From contig CANJKZ010000533.1 of NCBI GenBank assembly GCA_947471745.1, positions 134,001 through 198,000 on the forward strand: DNA of 64,000 nt. The letters run 5' to 3'. Shown piece by piece: positions 1 through 10,341 of this stretch (position 1 is the first letter of the stretch; each line of letters opens with the position of its first letter). A program made the position numbers and the translations under genes. The notes below the pieces were generated by a model. It ran no database searches, was not told the origin of the DNA, and was given only the letters and a program-made list of their open reading frames with translations. Origin of the DNA: Closterium sp. Naga37s-1 (taxonomy: Eukaryota > Streptophyta > Zygnematophyceae > Desmidiales > Closteriaceae).

Positions 1-17
1 GTTAGCGACAATTCAAC

Positions 18-118
18 ATGCAGCAGAGACAACATCGGCAGCAGCAGAGACAACGTCGGCAGCAGCAGAGACAACGACGGCAGCAGCAGGAACATCAACG
101 GCAACAGCAGGAACTTCA
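18..118 (+). repeat. Imperfect 21-bp tandem repeat, Gln/Arg-rich
   Basis: About four to five copies of a 21-bp unit of the type CAGCAGAGACAACGNCGGCAG, decaying towards the right end. Because 21 is a multiple of 3 it encodes a regular Gln/Arg-rich heptad in the pol frame. It lies in the linker expected between protease and the integrase zinc finger, a region that tolerates length change in copia elements. Confidence 0.7.
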
Positions 119-3100
119 ACACCAGTCGCTGGTCCTTCAACAGCACCACTCCTCGACGACACACCACCGACACCCGCGCAACAGCTCAACCCGACACGAC
201 GAGAATTCCACCGAAGCGCGAACGTCACCGCCGGCTTCTACTCCAACTCCGACACGTCGCTCGCCCGGACACCGCGCCACCGAAGGAACCTGGCACGCAA
301 GGACGGGACATCCAAGCCACACAGTGTTAAACAACACAATAAGAGCAGGAGTGCTCGACAAAGACTCACTTCTACTGATCGACGGCAGAGAACTTCAGCG
401 AGCTCGAGGAACATGCTTCACCTGTCCCGAAGCAGATTTATCACATCAACCGTTTGTGTCTCACCACAATCCAAGCGCACCAGCCTACGCACCACTCGAG
501 AAGGTGTACAGCGACATCCTGTACAATCGCGAGACGGGGCAGAACGCGTACAACTACACCATCACGTTCATCGACGCCGCGACACGTTACGTTTGGCACC
601 TGAATCTTCCAAGCAAAGACATGGCGTTCGAAGCGTTCGTCGCGTGGCTTCCTGCAGCAGAAAGAGAATCGGGCGTAAAACTAAAGAGTTTCCAGTCAGA
701 CGGGGGAGGAGAATACACCTCACAGAGGTTCAAGGACTACTTGGCAGAAAGGGGGATCAAGCGGCTCATTTCCCTTCCCTACGCTCATCAACAACAAGGC
801 GTAGCAGAAAGGATGAACAGGACACTCCAAACCACCATGCGCAAGCTGCTACGTGGCATGCACCTTCCCAACCACCAATGGCCCGAAGCAATGGACCACG
901 CCGTCATGCTGCACAACTTGCTTTCGTCATCATCGCTCCCGAACAACGCATCACCGCACCTGCTGTGGACAGGAAAATTGGGCAACACAAAAATGTTGAG
1001 AGTCTTCGGATGCATGGTACAGTACCGACCCCCATCTGCACGCGCCGGTCGATTCTCCCAGCGAGCACAGTGGGGACTACACCTGGGCATCGAAAAACAC
1101 TACAATGCATGGAAAATCTTCGACATCAATAGCAAGGAAACAGTCGCAGCACGTGATGTCATCTTCTACGAGAACCTCACCCTCGACGTTCACCTTGCGT
1201 ACGTGGCAGCAAACCGACCTGATCCCTCGGACGGATTTAATGGCACCTGTGCCTTCGCTTCGGCAGAAGATGAAGCTGACTGGGACGAGCAGAATGTGGA
1301 CAGAGCCTCGGAAGAAGCCGGACCCCTCCCGTATTGCTCCGTTGATGTCCCAATGGATGACGAAAATCCACGCGAAAGCATCAACGCCGAAACTTACTAC
1401 CACTTCGCTGACACCGGTTACGTTACACCTGCACAAGTCAACACCGACGAAGCAGAACGCATAGGACCAAATTTCGCACCTGATCCAGAAGCGGGAGACG
1501 AAGCAGTTTATCCCGAGGACACCACTCTCCCCCGCTACACACAGAGTGGACTCCAAATACTTGGACTCGTCACCGCGGTCCACGGCGCCGCCATTCCTAA
1601 GGAGCCTGCGACGGTTCAGCAGGCTCTGGGGGGGGAGCATAGGGAAAAATGGCGCGAAGCCATGGACAAGGAGCTGAAGGCATTAGAGGAACGCAACACC
1701 TGGAAGGTCGTCCCTATCGGCGTAGCACGAAACAAGACTGTGCTCACCGGAAAGTGGGTCTTCCGTGTGAAGACAAAAGCTGACGACACCATCGACAAAT
1801 TTAAGGCGCGCTGGGTCGTACGCGGTTTCGACCAAGAGCACGGACGCGACTTCACCGAAACCTTCGCTCCGGTCAGCCGCCACACCTCACTACGCATTCT
1901 CCTCGCAATCGCCGCCATGAAGAAGAAGAAGCTACGGCAAATCGACGTCGCGAACGCGTTTCTCTACGCACCCGTTGACGCAGAAATTTTCGTGGAACTA
2001 CCGCACGGTACCAACGGGGAGCCGAACCAGGTTTGTCAACTGCTGAAGTCGCTCCACGGGATTAAGCAAGTTCCGCGGCTATGGCAGCAGTATCTGCACG
2101 CCCGCCTCATCCGCATCGGCTTCAAGCAATTACCCCACGATCAGGGGATGTACCGACTCACGAAAGGCGCAGACTACATCCTGCTAATCGTCTACGTAGA
2201 CGATCTCCTTTACATCGGCTCAACTGACGGCATCACTACCTGGTTCGAAGGGGAGCTGCAGCAAGATCTCACGCTCACGGTCTCATCTACCGTCACTCAG
2301 TACCTCGGGCTCAACATCCGGGAAGAGGAAGACACGATCTACCTTAGCGCCGAGAAATACGCCGACACCATCGCCAAACGCTTTGCACTCACCCCGACAG
2401 CCATCTCCACGCCATACCGCTACACGTCAGGGAACGGCAAAGGAAACTCCGCTCTACTCAAGCCCGCCGGCATACGAGACTACCAGAAGAAGCTGGGATG
2501 CCTTCTCTTCGCAGCTGTCACCTGCCGCCCCGACCTCTCATACTCCGCAAGCCAGCTAGCCACCTACCTCAAGAAGCCTGAAGCAGAACACCTGGCGGAG
2601 CTCGACCGCGCTCTTCACTACTTCGTCAGCACCCCAACGATCGGTCTAACTTATCACAAAAACGCAACCACACCGACTAAGTTAATCGGCTACGTCGACG
2701 CCGATCACGCTGGCGACTCCGACAATAGGCGCTCCCGCACCGGCTACGTCTACCGCCTCGAACCTATCGGACCTATCTCTTGGCAGTCGAGCAAGCAGGA
2801 ATTAATCGCTCTCTCGTCAGCTGAAGCAGAATATATTGCACTCTGCTCAGCCACCAAGGAAGGACTTTACCTTCGCGAGCTACTGGAAGAAGCGAAGTTA
2901 GCTGAGTTACCCAACTTCACCCTGTTTTGTGACAACCAGTCGGCAATTCGCATCGCCAACAAGAACGGCTTCGCGAACAGGACGAAACACATTGCCCTAC
3001 GCTACTTCTTCGTGAAGGATGAAATCGAGAAGGGGAGACTCGAGCTGTCATATTGCCCCACATCCGAGATGGCAGCTGACTACTTGACCAAGAAACTCGG

Positions 3101-3197
3101 AAAGCAGAAGTTCGAGTACTGCATGCTGCTGACTGGACAAAGCCACGTCAGCGACACTCCAGAAGCGAAGGGGAGTGTTGGAAACAATCGATCTTAA
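18..3197 (+). CDS. Copia pol polyprotein (integrase, reverse transcriptase, RNase H), partial
   Basis: Replication and integration polyprotein of the retrotransposon, 1,059 residues in this frame. Residues about 1-80 are Gln/Arg-rich and repetitive. A GAG-pre-integrase zinc motif follows (WHARTGH near 92, then CFTC about 45 residues on). The integrase core has Asp166, Asp228 (SDGGGEY) and Glu264 (VAERMN) with the DD35E spacing. A long acidic linker leads to reverse transcriptase from about 545, with QIDVANAFLYAP and the YVDD catalytic box at 726-729. RNase H begins at VDADHAGD (Asp894) and continues through SSAEAEY. The C-terminal ADYLTKKL stretch is typical of plant copia elements. The frame stops inside the first 22 bases of the LTR. 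The ATG at 18 is the first in frame, but an in-frame TAG sits at 3-5, so gag-protease is either in another frame or separated by that stop. Confidence 0.93.
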   Translation: MQQRQHRQQQRQRRQQQRQRRQQQEHQRQQQELQHQSLVLQQHHSSTTHHRHPRNSSTRHDENSTEARTSPPASTPTPTRRSPGHRATEGTWHARTGHPSHTVLNNTIRAGVLDKDSLLLIDGRELQRARGTCFTCPEADLSHQPFVSHHNPSAPAYAPLEKVYSDILYNRETGQNAYNYTITFIDAATRYVWHLNLPSKDMAFEAFVAWLPAAERESGVKLKSFQSDGGGEYTSQRFKDYLAERGIKRLISLPYAHQQQGVAERMNRTLQTTMRKLLRGMHLPNHQWPEAMDHAVMLHNLLSSSSLPNNASPHLLWTGKLGNTKMLRVFGCMVQYRPPSARAGRFSQRAQWGLHLGIEKHYNAWKIFDINSKETVAARDVIFYENLTLDVHLAYVAANRPDPSDGFNGTCAFASAEDEADWDEQNVDRASEEAGPLPYCSVDVPMDDENPRESINAETYYHFADTGYVTPAQVNTDEAERIGPNFAPDPEAGDEAVYPEDTTLPRYTQSGLQILGLVTAVHGAAIPKEPATVQQALGGEHREKWREAMDKELKALEERNTWKVVPIGVARNKTVLTGKWVFRVKTKADDTIDKFKARWVVRGFDQEHGRDFTETFAPVSRHTSLRILLAIAAMKKKKLRQIDVANAFLYAPVDAEIFVELPHGTNGEPNQVCQLLKSLHGIKQVPRLWQQYLHARLIRIGFKQLPHDQGMYRLTKGADYILLIVYVDDLLYIGSTDGITTWFEGELQQDLTLTVSSTVTQYLGLNIREEEDTIYLSAEKYADTIAKRFALTPTAISTPYRYTSGNGKGNSALLKPAGIRDYQKKLGCLLFAAVTCRPDLSYSASQLATYLKKPEAEHLAELDRALHYFVSTPTIGLTYHKNATTPTKLIGYVDADHAGDSDNRRSRTGYVYRLEPIGPISWQSSKQELIALSSAEAEYIALCSATKEGLYLRELLEEAKLAELPNFTLFCDNQSAIRIANKNGFANRTKHIALRYFFVKDEIEKGRLELSYCPTSEMAADYLTKKLGKQKFEYCMLLTGQSHVSDTPEAKGSVGNNRS
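3161..3175 (+). other. Polypurine tract, plus-strand primer
   Basis: A purine-rich stretch (AGAAGCGAAGGGGAG, one pyrimidine) immediately before the TG of the LTR. In LTR retrotransposons this RNase H-resistant tract primes plus-strand DNA synthesis. Its position directly next to TGTTGG fixes the LTR start. Confidence 0.8.
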
Positions 3198-3304
3198 GCG
3201 CCTCTGTCGTGTCGAAACACCAAGGCACAATCGAAGCGAAGCATATCGAAGCACCGGCGAGTCAACCCTCGGAGGTTGAAGTAACTGCTGGAGGTTACGC
3301 GAAA

Positions 3305-3327
3305 GTCAAAGGTCAGCGACCTTTGAC
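3305..3327. promoter_or_regulatory. Perfect 10-bp hairpin carrying W-box-like TTGAC cores in the LTR
   Basis: Arms 3305-3314 (GTCAAAGGTC) and 3318-3327 (GACCTTTGAC) are exact inverse complements around a 3-base AGC loop. Each arm contains a TTGAC core, one per strand. TTGAC is the core of the W-box bound by plant WRKY factors, and stress-responsive copia LTRs are known to use such sites. Binding here is inference. It lies about 140 bp upstream of the TATA-like box, a reasonable enhancer position in U3. Confidence 0.5.
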
Positions 3328-3462
3328 CTGACAAGTACAGCGCGACAGCAAGGACACACAACTGACTCGCTACAGAGCAGTTGCCCGAGTCGTCACTGTA
3401 TCGAACCGCAACAGCAACAGTAAAGTAGTTATAACTGCATCTCTTCGTATTCCTTGTACTCA

Positions 3463-3470
3463 TATATAAT
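3463..3470 (+). promoter_or_regulatory. TATA-like box of the LTR promoter
   Basis: TATATAAT in an otherwise moderately GC-rich LTR, about 150 bp before the LTR end. This suits a U3 promoter with the R region starting some 25-35 bases downstream. There is no transcript evidence. Confidence 0.5.
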
Positions 3471-3622
3471 CATGTATCTCCTTGCTTTAATCAACTTACT
3501 TTGCCCTCACATACTAGCGCAAGGTGGTTCACAACTCTTTAATTAACGCTTCCGCTATTACACCAACTCTACCTAGAGTTCACCCCTGTAAAGATCCTAA
3601 AGGGCTTTTTCTCAGCCCAACA

Positions 3623-3846
3623 ACAATAACATTGGCTGATAATTGATGGTAGAACCTAATACCGTAAATGCAAGGGGGGTTAACCATAACGAGGTGTTAC
3701 GAACCCCTGCAACAGCCATAAGATACACAGCAGCCTTCCGAGCCACTACTGTTATAATGAATCTCTAGCTTACCTATACTCGTAGAGGGATGCTTGCCTG
3801 GCTGTTATACTTCACTTGCTTCTAGCGTCTAGCTTTACCCTCCCAA
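3623..3846. other. Short spacer between the copia LTR and the polygalacturonase-like gene
   Basis: 224 bp, more AT-rich than the flanking genes. It presumably contains the 3' UTR and polyadenylation region of the minus-strand gene that stops at 3847. No AATAAA on the minus strand and no open frame were seen. Confidence 0.4.
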
Positions 3847-6293
3847 TTACCGTTGATGAAGCTCCCTGACAGAAGAACATCCTCTACACTTTAGTGGGTC
3901 AGCTTCTGAAGGGGACAACTCGGGGCAGATTGCAGGGGACACATTCCGCGCACGCCCTTCCACATCCTGGCACTTAAAGCCCTTCCCACCCTCCACCAGC
4001 TGCAGGTTAATATCCGATAACGAGACACCTCTAAAGGGGGCTGCAGGCAGGCCGATGAGGCTACCGGCTTGAGAGATCAGCGAGCCGGAGATGGAAGCAA
4101 AGGAGATGTTGGCCACGCGCGGCAGAGCCGACGGGTCAAAGTGGTCATCTGGGTGGCTGCTGCACGTGGGGAGGAATGCGAGTGCTACAGTCACATTCAG
4201 CATAGTCACGTTCTCCACTAGCACGTCTCGGATGTACCCTCCCCGCCCGGGCGCGGTGCGCAGGTGGAAGGCAGCGCGCGAGTGGGAGACTGACAGGTGG
4301 CGACAGCGAAGCGAGTGCACGCCGCCCGACATCTCGCTGCCGATGGAGAGGGCGGCGGCGAGCGGCGTCTGGATGTGGGAGTGCTGGATGGTGACGGTGT
4401 GCGAGGGGCGGGCGAAGGCCAGCCCGTACTCGTCCCACCCACTCTTGATGCTGATGCCGCCCCCCCCTGTGGTCACTGTCACGCCCTCTATAAGCACATC
4501 CTCACTGGAGTCTGCGAGGGCAGGGAGGCATGGGGTGGAGTGGTGTTATGGAGAAGGAGCGGAGTCGTGAGGATGCATTGGCATGCACTGATTTGGACAT
4601 AAGATCATGTCGGGTGCTGCGAGATGGTTCGCGAGGAGATGACAAACCCAAACTCATGAAAGGTCGATCGGAAGGAGAGGTGGTGGGAGCAGGATATTGG
4701 GAGATTACCGATGACAATCCCGATGGTGTTGGGCGAGTCAGGAGGCGCGGTGATAGTCACGTTGGACACCTGCACGTGGCTGCAGGCACCAACACAGGCA
4801 CACGGATGCACGTGAGGGGTGTGACGGGTGAGCGCGGCAAGAACGGAGACTGGCACAGCCATGTGAAGGAGAGACCGTCACAAGGGTATAAAAGCACACG
4901 AGCACATGGGCAAAACAAGCAGGGAGGAGGGAGAGGGGCACGGACGTGCAGTAGACGGGGTGCAGAGCCCAGGCGGGGGCATTAGTGAGAGTGACGTTGG
5001 CGACGGTGACAGCAGAGCTCCACAGCGCCTCCACCACCGCCCCCCGCGAGTGCTGCAGCACCCCTGCTCGCTTCCTCTCCCACCACTCCGCCCCTCCCCC
5101 GTCGATCACCCCGTGGTCGCCTGCTTGGGCAGGGCGAGGGGAAGAGGTAGGGCGGGGAGGGGGGAGGTAGGGCGCAATGGGGGAAGGTGTGGACTCTTCT
5201 CGCTACAGCCGTATGCATGCACGCACACGCACCGGTGATGACAACGTCTGTGAGGTTGTGGCAGTGCAGCAGACTGCTGTAGCGCGGCCCGGGCATCTCC
5301 CTGCCGCGCCCATACGATGGCAGCGCTGGTATCACCGGCCATAGTGCTGGGTCCTGTATACATAAGGGCATGCAGGCATGCAGCCACGCACACATGCGCA
5401 CATGCAGGCGCAGGCATGCAGGCATGGAGGGAAGGGTGATGGGAGGGTTACAAAGAGGCATGGAGCAGGGACGGGCACCACATTGCTACCTGCCACACCG
5501 CCCACGAAACCAGCCAACAACCGCCCCTTGCGCCTTCTCCGCGCACTGCAAGCCTCCCCACATGCAGCGCAAGCTACTCTCACCCTTCCCGGCCCCCAGT
5601 TCCCTCTGCGCGCGCGCGTACCGGGTTGCCGCGGATGGTGGCGCCGCGCGCGAGGAAGAGCGTCATGGCGGAGGTGAGGTTCACGCTGCCCGTCACGTAC
5701 ACGCCGGGCGGCACGTACAGCTGCCCGCCGCCCTTGTCCGCCACGCCGCTCACGGCGTACACGGCGTTCTGCAGCGCGCGCGTGTTGTCCGTCGCGCCGT
5801 CGCCCACGCCGCCAAAGTCCGCCAGGTCGAACACGTGCGGCCGATTCGGCCACTGCGGCCTGCCGCCGCTGCTAACGCCGCTCCTGCCGCTGCTGCTAAC
5901 GTCGCTCTTGCCGCCGTTGCTAATGCCACTCTTACCGCTACCGCGGGGATCGCTCCTGCTGGAGTCACTGTGAAATACGCTGCTGGTATCGACCAATGCA
6001 CTCGCGTCAGACGCGCGTTCTGCGGCATTCGAAGCTTTCGTCGCAACGCTGCGCAGCGGCAACGAGAGCGCGGCGAGATCGCGATCCGGGTCGAGCAGTT
6101 GCTTCCTCTGCCAGCCGCCGCTGCGCGCACTACGCGCCTCTAAGTCGCCCGCATCGGCTGTCAGTGTCTTTAAATCGGCGCCTGCGGCCGCGTGAACGCT
6201 GAGAGGATTAAGGGTTAATGCGATCAGAAATGCTACACGCGCCACGGAGGTTAGAGTCAGTCGATTTCGGGAGACAGGTGGACGCGACGCCAT
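3847..6293 (-). CDS. GH28 polygalacturonase-like secreted protein, catalytic aspartates lost
   Basis: Five exons on the minus strand: 6293-5622, 5353-5233, 5120-4946, 4779-4709, 4511-3847. All introns are GT-AG, phases are consistent, and the product is 567 residues. Start chosen: the first ATG of the frame, which gives a signal peptide (basic start, hydrophobic residues 17-33, likely cleavage after VHA at 35). A Ser/Gly/Lys linker follows, then the plant polygalacturonase signature: DFGGVGDG, GGGQLYVPPGVY, LPSYGRGREMPGPRY, IKSGWDEYG (368-376), GSEMSGG (404-410), APGRGGY (433-439). Family members hydrolyse homogalacturonan in the cell wall through Asp residues in NTDG and DD. Here these read NTIG (340-343) and GGGG (362-365), and the RIK substrate motif reads HLR (429-431). 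The frame, signal peptide and all splice sites are intact, so it looks like a maintained pseudoenzyme rather than a decayed gene. Intron 1 (268 bp) holds GCATGCAGG-type short repeats. Confidence 0.85.
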
Positions 6294-7329
6294 CAGCACA
6301 CAAGGCGGGATAATAACGAAGATCAGACTCGAGCCGCACAGAATACTAATCGTCCACGTGTCTCAACGCCACGTCATTCAGGCTACGTGAGCAAACAGCG
6401 AAGAGCATGTCGACAGCCCGCAGCGTGCAGTGCGGCACGGAAAACAAAAATCAATGGCAGGTCGATAAACGCACTCTCTTCTACGATATATGTACTGCGT
6501 CGATTGAAGAGAGGTGCCGAGGGACTAAAGCGCTCATTTCCGCAAACAGCTCAACTCAAGATAATAACCCCATGATCTGGGAGGCAGGGCATACAAGCGG
6601 CGAGGCAAGGGGGAAGGGCAACGGAGCAGGTGACAGGCGGGCAAGGGCCTTATGGTGGTGGTGAACAACCAGACGCACGTGGTCGGAGGGAGCAGCCCAG
6701 CCGACTAGGCGAACGGGGCGAAACGGAAAACGCCTGTAACGAAGCTAGGTGCCAAGGTGGCTAGTTCCGCTAAGTGCGGGCATTAAAAATTTTCACTATA
6801 AGGACACCATACTACAAAATTTTCAACAATCATAAGACATCCAAACAGATTAACTGGTACCACTCAATGGACAATATTTAAGACTAGTACTAAAAGATCA
6901 AGGGTCATTGAACCAGTATTGCCTTTCTAAATTCATGTCATGCCAAAGGTTTTTTGTTAATAAGTCGTTTGACAAACATTTCCATGACCAACGAGGAATG
7001 CTGCCATGCTTTCAAACATGAGTACATCGCACACAGAACATTGCTTGACCTATTTTAGGGAGTTTCAACGGCACTCGCATCGCCCAAAATGCCCAACACA
7101 CCCAACCCTGCAAGCAATGCTCTCAACATACCCACCCAGTGATTTCAAACCTCTCCCAAGCCTCATTTGCCAAAAGCACAAGCACCACCGCATAACAACC
7201 CAACACACTACCTCCCCCAACAACCCACCACCCATCCACCAATCTGGCCACAACCACCCACCAATTTGTCAACCCACAAATCATCACCCATCCCCAACAA
7301 AACAACACCCACCCACACCAAAACCCCAC
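6294..7329. other. Intergenic region upstream of the polygalacturonase-like gene
   Basis: About 1 kb without a supported gene. 6294-6760 is GC-rich and should hold the minus-strand promoter, though no clear TATA box was seen. 6780-7060 is markedly AT-rich. 7060-7329 is strongly strand-asymmetric: the plus strand is almost all C and A, the minus strand G/T-rich with short G-runs. Short open frames here have no recognisable content. The kinase gene to the right would need its missing 5' exons in or beyond this region. No histidine-kinase H-box was found in it. Confidence 0.5.
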
Positions 7330-10129
7330 CCCTAAAACGCGGAAGGATTCACACATGTGCATGAAGTGCAGCGGGCGTTCTTCATTCGCGAGTGCCGATG
7401 ACCGATGATGCTCGCAACCCTCCCACGCCCTTGCTGGCTTGGTAATAGGCCCAGACAAGCGCAGCCACGTGACCCGGCGGAAGAAAAACGCTCGAAACGA
7501 GCGCTTCCACCCCCCAAAACGCGGAAGGATCCGCACATGTGCATAAAAATGCATCGGGTGCTCTTCATTCGCGAGCGCAAATGGCCGATGATGCTCGCAA
7601 CCCTCCCACGCCCTTGTGGGCTTGGTAATAGGCCCAGACAAGCGCAGCCACGTGACGCGGCGGAAGAGAAACGCTCGGAACGAGCGCTTTTACCCCCAAA
7701 AAGTGGAAGGATCCGCACATGTGCAGGAAGTGTAGCGAGTGCACTTCATTCGCGAGCGCCGATGACCGACGATGCTCGTCTCAACCCTCCCACGCCATTG
7801 CTGGCTTGGTAATAGGCCCAGAGAAGCGCAGCCACGTGACCAGGCGGAAGAAAAACGCTCGACGAGCGCTTCCACCCCCAAAACGCGGAAGGATCCACAC
7901 ATGTGCAGGAAGTGCAGCGGGCACTCTTCATTCGCGAGCGCCGATGAGCGATGACGCTTGCAACTCTCCCACGCTCTTGCTGGCTTGGTAATAGGCCCAG
8001 ACAAGCACAACCACGTGACCCGGCGGAAGAAAAACGCTCGGAACAAGTGCTTCCACCCCCAAAACGCGGAAGGAACCGCACATGTGCAGGAACTGCAGCG
8101 GCCGCTCTTCATTCGCGAGCGCCGATGAGCGATGGCGCTCGCAACCCTCCCACGCTCTTGCTGGCTTGGTAATAGGCCCAGAAAAGCGCAGCCACGTGAC
8201 TCGGCAGAAGAAAAACGCTCGGAACGAACGCTTCCATCCCCAAAACGCGGAAGGATCCGCACTGTGCAGAAAGTGCAGCGGGCGCTCATCATTCGCGAGC
8301 GCCGATGAGCGATGATGCTCGCAACCCTCCCACGCTCTTGCCGGCTTGGTAATAGGCCCAGACAAGCGCAGCCACGTGACTCGGCGGAAGAATAACGCTC
8401 GGAACGAGCGCTTCCACCCCCAAAACGCGGAAGGATCCGCACATGTGCAGGAACTGCAGCGGGCGCTCTTCATTCGCGAGCGTCGATGAGCGATGGCGCT
8501 CGCAACCCTCCCACGCCCTTGCTGGCTTGGTAAAAGGCCCAGAAAAGTGCAGCCACATGACCCGGCGGAAGAAAAACACTCGGAACGAGCGCTTCCACCC
8601 CAAAAATGCGGAAGGATCCGCACATGAGCAGGAAGTGCAGCGGGCGCTCTTAATTCGCGTGCGCCGATGAGCGACGATGCTCGCAACCCTCCCACGCCCT
8701 TGCTGGCTTGGTCATAGGCCCAGACAAGCGCAGCCGCGTGACCCGGCGAAAGGAGCGCTTCCACCCCCAAAACGCGGAAGGATCCGCACATGTGCAGAAT
8801 GTGCAGCGGACGCTCTTCATTCGCGAGCGCCGATGAGCGACGATGCTCGCAACCCTCCCATGCCCTTGCTGGCTTGGTAATAGGCCCAGACAAGCGTAGC
8901 CGCATGACCCGGTGGAAGAAAAACGCTCGGAACGAGCGCTTCCACCCCCAAAACGCGTAAGGATCCGCACATGTGCAGGAAGTGCAGCGAGTGCTCTTTA
9001 TTCGCGAGCGCCGATGAGCGATGATGCTCGCAACACTCCCACGCCCTTGCTGGCTTGGTAAGAGGGCAGACAAGTGCAGCCACGTGAATTTACGGAAGAA
9101 TAGCGCTCAGAACGAGCGCTTCCAACCCCAAAACCCTGAAGGATCCGCACATGTGTAGTAAGTGCAGCGAGAGCTCTTCATTCGCGAGCACCGACGAGGG
9201 ATGATGCTCGCAACCCTCCCACGCCCTTGCTGGCTTGGTAATAGGCCCAGAAAAGCGCAGCCACATGACTCTGCGGAAGAAAAACGCTCGGAACGAGCGC
9301 TTCCAACCCCAAAACGCGGAAGGATCCGCACATGTGCAGGAAGTGCAGCCGGCGCTCTTCATTTGCGAGCAACGACAAGGGATGATGCTCGCAACCCTCC
9401 CACGCCCTTGCTGGCTTGGTAATAGGCCCAGAGAAGCGCAGCCGCATGACCCGGCGGAAGAAAAACGCTCGGAACGAGCGCTTCCACCCCCAAAACGCAG
9501 AAGGATCCGCACATGTGCTGGAAGTGCAGCCGGCGCTCTTCATTCGCGAGCGCTGATGACCGATGATGCTCGCAACCCTCCCACGCCCTTGCTGGCTTGG
9601 TAATAGGCCCAAACAACCGCAGCCGCGTGACCCGGCGGAAGAAAAACGCTCGGAACAAGCGCTTCCACCCCCAAAATACGGAAGGATCTGCACATGGGCA
9701 GGATGTGCAGCCGGCGCTCTTCATTCGCGAGCGCCGATGAGCGATGGCGCTCGCAACCCTCCCACGCCCTTGCTGGCTTGGTAATAGGCCCAGACAAGCG
9801 CAGCCGCGTGACCCGGCGGAAGAATAACGCTCGTAACGAGCGCTTCCACCCCCAAAACGCGTAAGGATCCGCACACGTGCAGAAAGTGCAGCGGGCGCTC
9901 TTCATACGCGAGCACCGATGAGCGACGACACTCGCAACCCTCCCACGCCCTTGCTGGTGGTAATAGGCCCAAACAAGCGCAGCCACATGACCCGGTGGAA
10001 GAAAAACTCTCGGAACGAGCGCTTCCACCCCCAAAACGAGTAAGGATCCGAACATGTGCAGAAAGTTCAGCGGGCGCTCTTCATACGCGAGCACCGATGA
10101 GCGACGATGCTCGCAACCCTCCCACGCTA
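7330..10129. repeat. Satellite array, about 16 copies of a 181-bp unit
   Basis: Taking the GGAAGGATCC landmark, copies begin near 7341, 7523, 7705, 7887, 8068, 8249, 8429, 8610, 8776, 8957, 9137, 9318, 9499, 9680, 9861 and 10040. Spacing is 179-182 bp except one 166-bp copy that lost the hairpin segment near 8750. Each unit carries an inverted repeat CGCTCG-GAA-CGAGCG, a second arm pair GCGAGC/GCTCGC about 16 bases apart, and usually a CACGTG. Copies differ by scattered substitutions. The array stops in the middle of a unit at about 10129, 213 bp before the first visible kinase exon. Because that exon starts with a splice acceptor, the array probably lies in an intron or at a 5' breakpoint of the kinase gene. 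Minus-strand open frames across it are translation shadows of the repeat. Confidence 0.93.
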
Positions 10130-10341
10130 GGGAGATGAATGAAGGGAACAGCGAAGCACATGATTTGTTGCAGTCGGCGCTCACATCCATTTCTGCATCC
10201 GTGCATCTTTGCAAGAACCCGCTGCTGATTTCACCCCTCCTCTGCAGTGCAGCCCATCCGCTCCACACTCCTCACTGTTTCCCCTCCCTCCCCTCCGCCC
10301 TCTCCGCCCTCCCTCCCCACCCACGCACACACACACGGCAG

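Larger units (their letters stand above)
1..3622 (+). mobile_element. Ty1/copia LTR retrotransposon, 5'-truncated by the window edge
   Basis: The 3' part of a Ty1/copia retrotransposon. The domain order integrase, reverse transcriptase, RNase H is diagnostic for copia (gypsy elements carry integrase last). It is followed by a purine-rich tract (3161-3175) and a single LTR (3176-3622) that begins TGTTGG and ends CCAACA, a perfect 6-bp terminal inverted repeat. The 5' LTR, primer-binding site, gag and protease would lie to the left of the window. The pol frame is open for 1,059 codons, which suggests a fairly young copy. Target-site duplication cannot be tested because only one end is visible. 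The element ends about 225 bp downstream of the 3' end of the oppositely oriented polygalacturonase-like gene. Confidence 0.93.
3176..3622 (+). repeat. 3' long terminal repeat of the copia element
   Basis: 447 bp, starting TGTTGG and ending CCAACA as a perfect inverted repeat. It follows the polypurine tract directly. A TATA-like box lies at 3463-3470, and a 10-bp-arm hairpin with TTGAC cores lies at 3305-3327. The end point is chosen because CCAACA at 3617-3622 is the exact inverse of the start. A second in-register CAACA at 3621-3625 makes the end uncertain by three bases. The 5' copy is outside the window, so identity between LTRs (the age of insertion) cannot be judged. Confidence 0.82.

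Noticed and set aside
3847..6293. Calling the GH28 gene a pseudogene.
   Set aside because: No internal stop, frameshift or broken splice site was found over five exons. Only the active-site residues differ, so a pseudoenzyme is the better description.
7123..10268. Many open frames of 60-380 codons across the 181-bp satellite, with recurring RSFRAFFF- or AYYQAS-like peptides.
   Set aside because: The same peptide recurs once per unit in shifting frames on both strands. They are translations of the satellite, with no start or domain evidence.
10054..10341. Extending the kinase frame upstream to an ATG at 10054.
   Set aside because: That ATG lies in the satellite, and the stretch before 10342 has a pyrimidine tract and a CAG acceptor typical of an intron end. 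The resemblance to kinases starts only at 10342.
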